The notes beneath the pieces were generated by a model, which saw only the letters and a list, made by a program, of their open reading frames with translations, did no database searches and was not told where the DNA came from. A stretch of DNA of 64,000 nt from Furcasterigmium furcatum (lineage: Eukaryota; Ascomycota; Sordariomycetes; Glomerellales; Plectosphaerellaceae). A program made the translations under genes and the position numbers. This document shows, in pieces, positions 59,876-64,000 of this stretch (its first letter is position 1; the number at the start of each line of letters is the position of its first letter). The stretch lies in the NCBI GenBank assembly GCA_001599815.1, contig BCIA01000002.1:5987626-6051625 (forward strand). The letters are read 5' to 3'.

Positions 59876-60607
59876 GGAGCGATGGAGCCTCGGCGAGGTC
59901 GATCCGGGGCTGTGAGAGGGCGCCTGTGGCTCGGTGGGAGACGATGGCTGCTCTGCGCCGTGAGCGCGAGCGGCGTCCTGGCCGGTGGGATCCGTCTTGA
60001 CGGCGGAGGGTTCGTTGCGCCTATGGGCGAGAATACACCAGTGCGAGCCGCGCCCGCAATGCCTTGTCAGGGTCCTTCGAGGGTGCTCTGTGTCGATCGA
60101 GAGACACGGGCGAAGATGCGCGCTTTGTTCCGGTGCGATGACGGCCTGGAGTTGGAGGTGGGAGGAAACGAAAGTGGGGATGAGATGCGCCTTTGACGGA
60201 TGATGTTCTTGAGGCTTGACCTTGCTGATGCGGGGAAAGCAGCCACAGCACGAGGGTCGGCCACCTGCCGCATCCACATGCGCTGGCCGCCCCCTTTATG
60301 GGTACCCCTGAAGACCACCACGGTTGACAGCCATACAACACGCAATGGAAGCATATCACGGTAGAGCTAAGTTGGGAAATATATTGCCCTCGAACCCTAT
60401 CATCAACTAATGCCATTGCCTCTCTCCTAGTCGTTTACACTTGGGTATCTCCTGGCTAGGTAGAGATTTTGACCCCCAAGCGACGCCCGTGATACTTTAC
60501 AATCCCTCCGCAGCCACTCCATATGCTTCAGCAACACTTCAAGACTTCGACAACGCCGTCAAACCAAAAGGCACGCGACCGCTTCCAACATTCGCCCCCG
60601 ACTCCTC
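59876..60607. other. Upstream region of SNX3 / downstream of SF3A1
   Basis: Contains the SNX3 leader, where the SNX3 frame stays open to 60277, and the 3' end of SF3A1. No other exon recognised. Confidence 0.5.
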
Positions 60608-62255
60608 TCACCTCCTGTCTGCGAACTTCTGATGAATCGCCCGAATCTGGTCCTCCACATTCAGCCCCTGCAGCTGGTGCGGGCTGGGTCCTGCACTCGG
60701 CATGTTGGGATTCTCCACGCCGTGCACCGCGGCCTTCTTCCTCCGTGCAAGCTCCTCCTCGCTCAGCGGCTGGCCCGTCACCCCATCGAACACATCGCTA
60801 CGCTGACTTGCCAGACGTTTCAGGTTGTTGGCGACATCGGCTGCTGAGATGTTTGCCGTGGCGTACCGGGCATCGGCCTTGGCCTTCTGGTCTTTCCACC
60901 GGGGATCGAGAAGTTCGACTGCGTGATACGTTAGCAGAGTTCAGAATGCGACGGGGTAAATGGTACGTACTCCTCATGTGAGCCTCGAGCTCGTTCATCG
61001 GGATTTGCTGGTTGCAGTTGGGACACAACGCCATCTGCTGGTTCTGCGCTGCCCGCTGCATGGCTCTGGGGACGTAGTTCTCCTTAATCTTCATAGGCGC
61101 CTGGCCACCCAGTGCTTCGGCCCTCGCTTGCTGCTCGCGAGCTCGAGCATCTGCGCGCTCCTTGATCCGCCTTTCTTCTTCCTCCCACTCGGCAGTCTGC
61201 TGTGGCGGAGCAGGCTGGTACCCGTTCGGCGGCGCTTGAGGGTAGAAACCGTGCTGTGGCTGTTGCGGGGCGTACCCTGCGTGGACCGGCAGGGGGTACG
61301 AAGGCGCTGCCGGCTGGGCACTGTATGTGCTGTCCTCTTCGCCGGGCATGGCCTCCTCGATTCGCAGATTTGGGTTGATGGAAGCCTTGTTGCGCTCTTC
61401 CAGAGAGGCATATTGAAGGTCGGAAAGACTCGTCGGAGGCGGCAGGTGGGCCTGCTCGTCCGAGTCTGTGAAGACGATGGTCTCGACCACCACGAAGTCG
61501 CCCCAGTCGATCCGGGCAAACTCCTCCTTCTCTTTTTCGACCTCTTCCTCCTGCTTCTGCTTCTCGGCTTCCACGAACTGGGAGTATTCAGCGCGCTGCT
61601 TCGCCCGGTTCAGTACCAGGTACTTGTCGTCCACATTTCGCTGAACCTCTGCCATTCGCTCCTCCTGCAGCTTGCCTCCCTCGCCGCCCAGCCCGCTTGA
61701 CCTCAATAATGTCGTGTATTGATCGACATGGTGCTGGAAGAAGTTGTGGAAGGTATGATTCGGGATGAGGAACTGGAATTGCGGGTTGCCGGCTTCGCGC
61801 TGAGCCAGCTGCGTCATGAACTGCCTACCGTTCTTCGCGACGAACAGCGCAACCAGGCGAATGACGTCCAAATCCTTCTGGTTGATGCGCGGCATGCGCG
61901 CCGAGAACTGAAAGTCGGGAGGCTTGGGAGGCCCCTTCGGCTTCTCTTGAGCAGGCGTTGCGGACTCGTTGGCGCGGCCTGCGGCGATGGCGGTGCCGCG
62001 ACCAGCCTTGACCTCCTCGAGGCGCCATTGGTAGTAGGCATAGTAGGCGTCCGCGTCGTTCAGGAAGCTGAACTTCGGGTTGGACCGCTCCTTCTCGCGG
62101 ATCCTGTCTTCGAAGATGAAACCATTTCGGGCGACGTAGCCGGCAGTCTTTTCGAGGACGTTGCGAATCTCTCGGGGAGGGAGGACGACACCAGCGGGCG
62201 GCTTGATATCGTCTAGTACAGCGGCGGCATCGCCGTTAGTCGCAGTTGAGGCCAT
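60608..62255 (-). CDS. SF3A1: Splicing factor SF3a subunit 1 (Prp21/SAP114)
   Basis: Exons 62255-60971 and 60918-60608 give 531 residues; the 52-bp intron has a TGCTAAC branch point. Two SURP modules lie at about 29-82 (GYVARNGFIFEDRIREKE, FSFLNDADAYYAYYQWRL) and 129-183 (VALFVAKNGRQFMTQLAQRE, FQFLIPNHTFHNFFQHHV); the second binds SF3A3. A PRP21-like helical region with a charged coiled coil (AKQRAEYSQFVEAEKQKQEE) and IDWGDFVVVETIVF follows. Then come a Pro/Gln-rich stretch, the MALCPNCNQQIPMNELEAHMR segment and DPRWKDQKAKADARY. The C-terminal ubiquitin-like domain of the animal protein is absent, as in many fungi. It is part of the U2 snRNP that recognises branch sites. Confidence 0.95.
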
Positions 62256-63027
62256 ATCGACAGAACTCGCCTACTCTCAGGTGATGCAGCTTCCGGGACA
62301 ATGGGTCTGGTCGTCGAAGGTCGATGATTGACGCTCTCCGGTGGCGGGTGGACGCGATTTGAGAAAAGGTGGATTCCGTCTTTGGAAATTTTCGGGCGAA
62401 TGGTGCACCGTAGACCTTGGGGCGCGATTCGGGGAAATTATTATTCCGGGGCCATCGTCAAGGGTCCCTCAGTGCCAATGGTAGGTCCAGGGTGGAGCAT
62501 GGAAAAGGGGGAACCCCAACACTCACCACCACATCCGTTCTTGAAAAAGGGGCGGGTCAGACTTTGGCCGAGTGTGATCCACAGGATCTTTGATGTCTTC
62601 TTTCGTGAGCAATAGGATGTATCGCATACCCAAGAGGGTTGCAGAAAAGACGGCCGCCCTCGGAGCAGCCATGTCGACAAGACTTCAGATCAAGACTCAG
62701 ATCAATGCTCTCTTGACTTTACAAAATTACGATGGCTTCTTACCGAAAGGAGGCAATAATAAGAATTGCCAAATCAACTTTAAGCAGCTCTGAAGAATAC
62801 CTATTTCGACGGTATAATCGCGAGACCGGCCATGATTGTTGCGACCCCGGTGCTGCGAGGACCCAGCGATTCGGATCTGACAGTTTCCAAACTCGGTGGG
62901 AACTACTCGAGGTGCCTGCAGAGAAATCTTCTGTACTAGAGCTACTGAGGGACTCGACTCGCCCCAGTGAATGTAACAAAAGCCCGGGCGAACCCCCTGC
63001 ATAAACCGGCCATATAAAGCCCTGGTC
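62256..63027. other. Intergenic stretch
   Basis: Between the SF3A1 start codon and the 3' end of the partial transcription factor. The segment 62600-62960 is more AT-rich than its surroundings. No exon supported. Confidence 0.5.
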
Positions 63028-63962
63028 CTATTCTGCACGATGGTGGTGATGATGTTCGACAGATAGACAGAAGAGGCCCTGATGACCAAAAAAAGACTCT
63101 GGTGACAAGTTGCTGGTCAACGGAAAGAGCGGGACCTCCTGGTCGAGAAAATAACCGGGCGACGACATAACGCCCTCCATGTCGTGTTGGAAGTGCTCGT
63201 CATTCACAGGGAGGCCTGTCATCTGACCAGGCAACATGCCGGGATGCAGCATAGGTTCTTCATGGCCTGCAGTGAAATTATTGGGGAGGGGCACTGCCGG
63301 ACCGATACCACCCTCATCAGGATGCACGCTCGATCGCGGCGTCTCGATGGCGTTGCTGGCACGATCCTCGTTGTAGCTTGCAGACCGGCTCTCCCTCGAA
63401 GAAGGCGAAGAGGAGGAGGAGGAGGAGGAGGACGATGTGGAGGATGAAGCCCGCAGGTCCCCAAAGATGCTCCGAACCATCTGATCGCTTTCGTGAAGTA
63501 ATGTATCGTCTCGTCTCGTGGCGTAAATGGTGGCCGCCTCCTTGAGGCTTCGGCAGATCCGCGCGTATCGAGCGGCCTGCGAGGAGAACTGGCCAAGATG
63601 TGCCAGAATGTTGATGGAACGATCCAGCGACCGGCTGGCGGGCCATTCGTGTCGGCTTGACGTGCCTAGTAGAGCCAGTCCGAGACACAGGGCTGAGACG
63701 AATGCGCTATTGACGACCAGAGGCTGCCTTCTCGGGGTGTCCAGCTCGAATGCGTACTCGTAGGCAACATCTACGCATTTGATGGCCGAGCTGATGCAGG
63801 CGTCGGCGTATGTGGCGAGACTAGCCTCCCCTGGGGCAGGAGAGGGACGGGTGTCACGTTTGGTTGAATCCTTGTCGAGATCTTGGCGAACCCGGAAGGT
63901 CAGGAACGGTCTCGTGAGTAAGAGGATGGAATCGTAATAAGCCATGGTAAGGATGCCGGCTC
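63028..63962 (-). CDS. C-terminal part of a fungal transcription factor (cut by window edge)
   Basis: The final exon (63962-63028) has an acceptor at 63963-63964 and encodes about 311 residues; earlier exons lie beyond 64000. It opens GAGILTMAYYDSILLLTRPFL, a signature of the fungal_trans (middle homology) region of Zn2Cys6 activators. Helical blocks typical of that domain follow (CISSAIKCVDVAYEYAF, VNSAFVSALCLGLALLGTS). After these come a Ser run encoded by a GGA trinucleotide tract on the plus strand (63414-63434), a Pro/Met-rich acidic tail and a short His run before the stop. The DNA-binding part is not in view, so its class cannot be confirmed. Confidence 0.78.
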
Positions 63963-64000
63963 CTAGTCTAGGCGATAGGCCAGGGCTCGTGGGAGATGCA

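Overview
The window is nuclear DNA of a filamentous ascomycete (Pezizomycotina), most likely a Sordariomycete. Genes are interrupted by short introns (mostly 50-90 bp) with GT...AG ends and CTAAC/CTGAC branch points. Conserved eukaryotic genes sit beside fungus-only types: two Zn2Cys6 proteins and a fungal transcription-factor tail. One unresolved base (n, 11491) points to a draft assembly. I could rebuild 16 complete protein genes plus one cut by the right edge. Exon joins were checked by reading frame and by family sequence.

Layout. 1549-10512, minus strand: a divergent SFH5-like Sec14 protein, a 949-residue RRM protein, and ARPC4 of the Arp2/3 complex. 11115-17657: UBP6 (plus), a small membrane/coiled-coil protein (minus), an SHB17-like sedoheptulose bisphosphatase (plus) and a SAM methyltransferase with a His/Gly/Asp-rich insert (minus). 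17658-37696: two gene-poor blocks of 11.2 and 7.4 kb around a single Zn2Cys6 gene (28870-30257). 37697-52131: an F-box protein, a VHS-GAT (Lsb5-like) protein, a UBX/UAS ERAD-type protein, PAN3 and LSM7. 53983-64000: a second Zn2Cys6 protein, the RIM2 pyrimidine nucleotide carrier, SNX3, the splicing factor SF3A1 and a truncated transcription-factor C-terminus.

Functional links are loose, as is usual in fungal genomes. PAN3, LSM7 and SF3A1 act in mRNA decay or splicing. UBP6 and the UBX protein act in ubiquitin/proteasome work. ARPC4, the VHS-GAT protein and SNX3 act in actin and endosomal traffic. Several neighbours are divergent pairs that share short upstream regions (ARPC4/UBP6, UBX/PAN3, LSM7/Zn2Cys6).

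The most unusual non-coding signal is a run of six diverged repeat units at about 8300-9060, upstream of the RRM gene. Each unit carries a short hairpin whose paired bases change together between units. An exact 15-base piece of the same motif recurs at 3443-3457, upstream of the SFH5-like gene and in the same orientation relative to it. This looks like an undescribed RNA or regulatory element family. A second good lead is an in-frame alternative start inside a 565-bp PAN3 intron, which would give a PAN3 form without its zinc finger.
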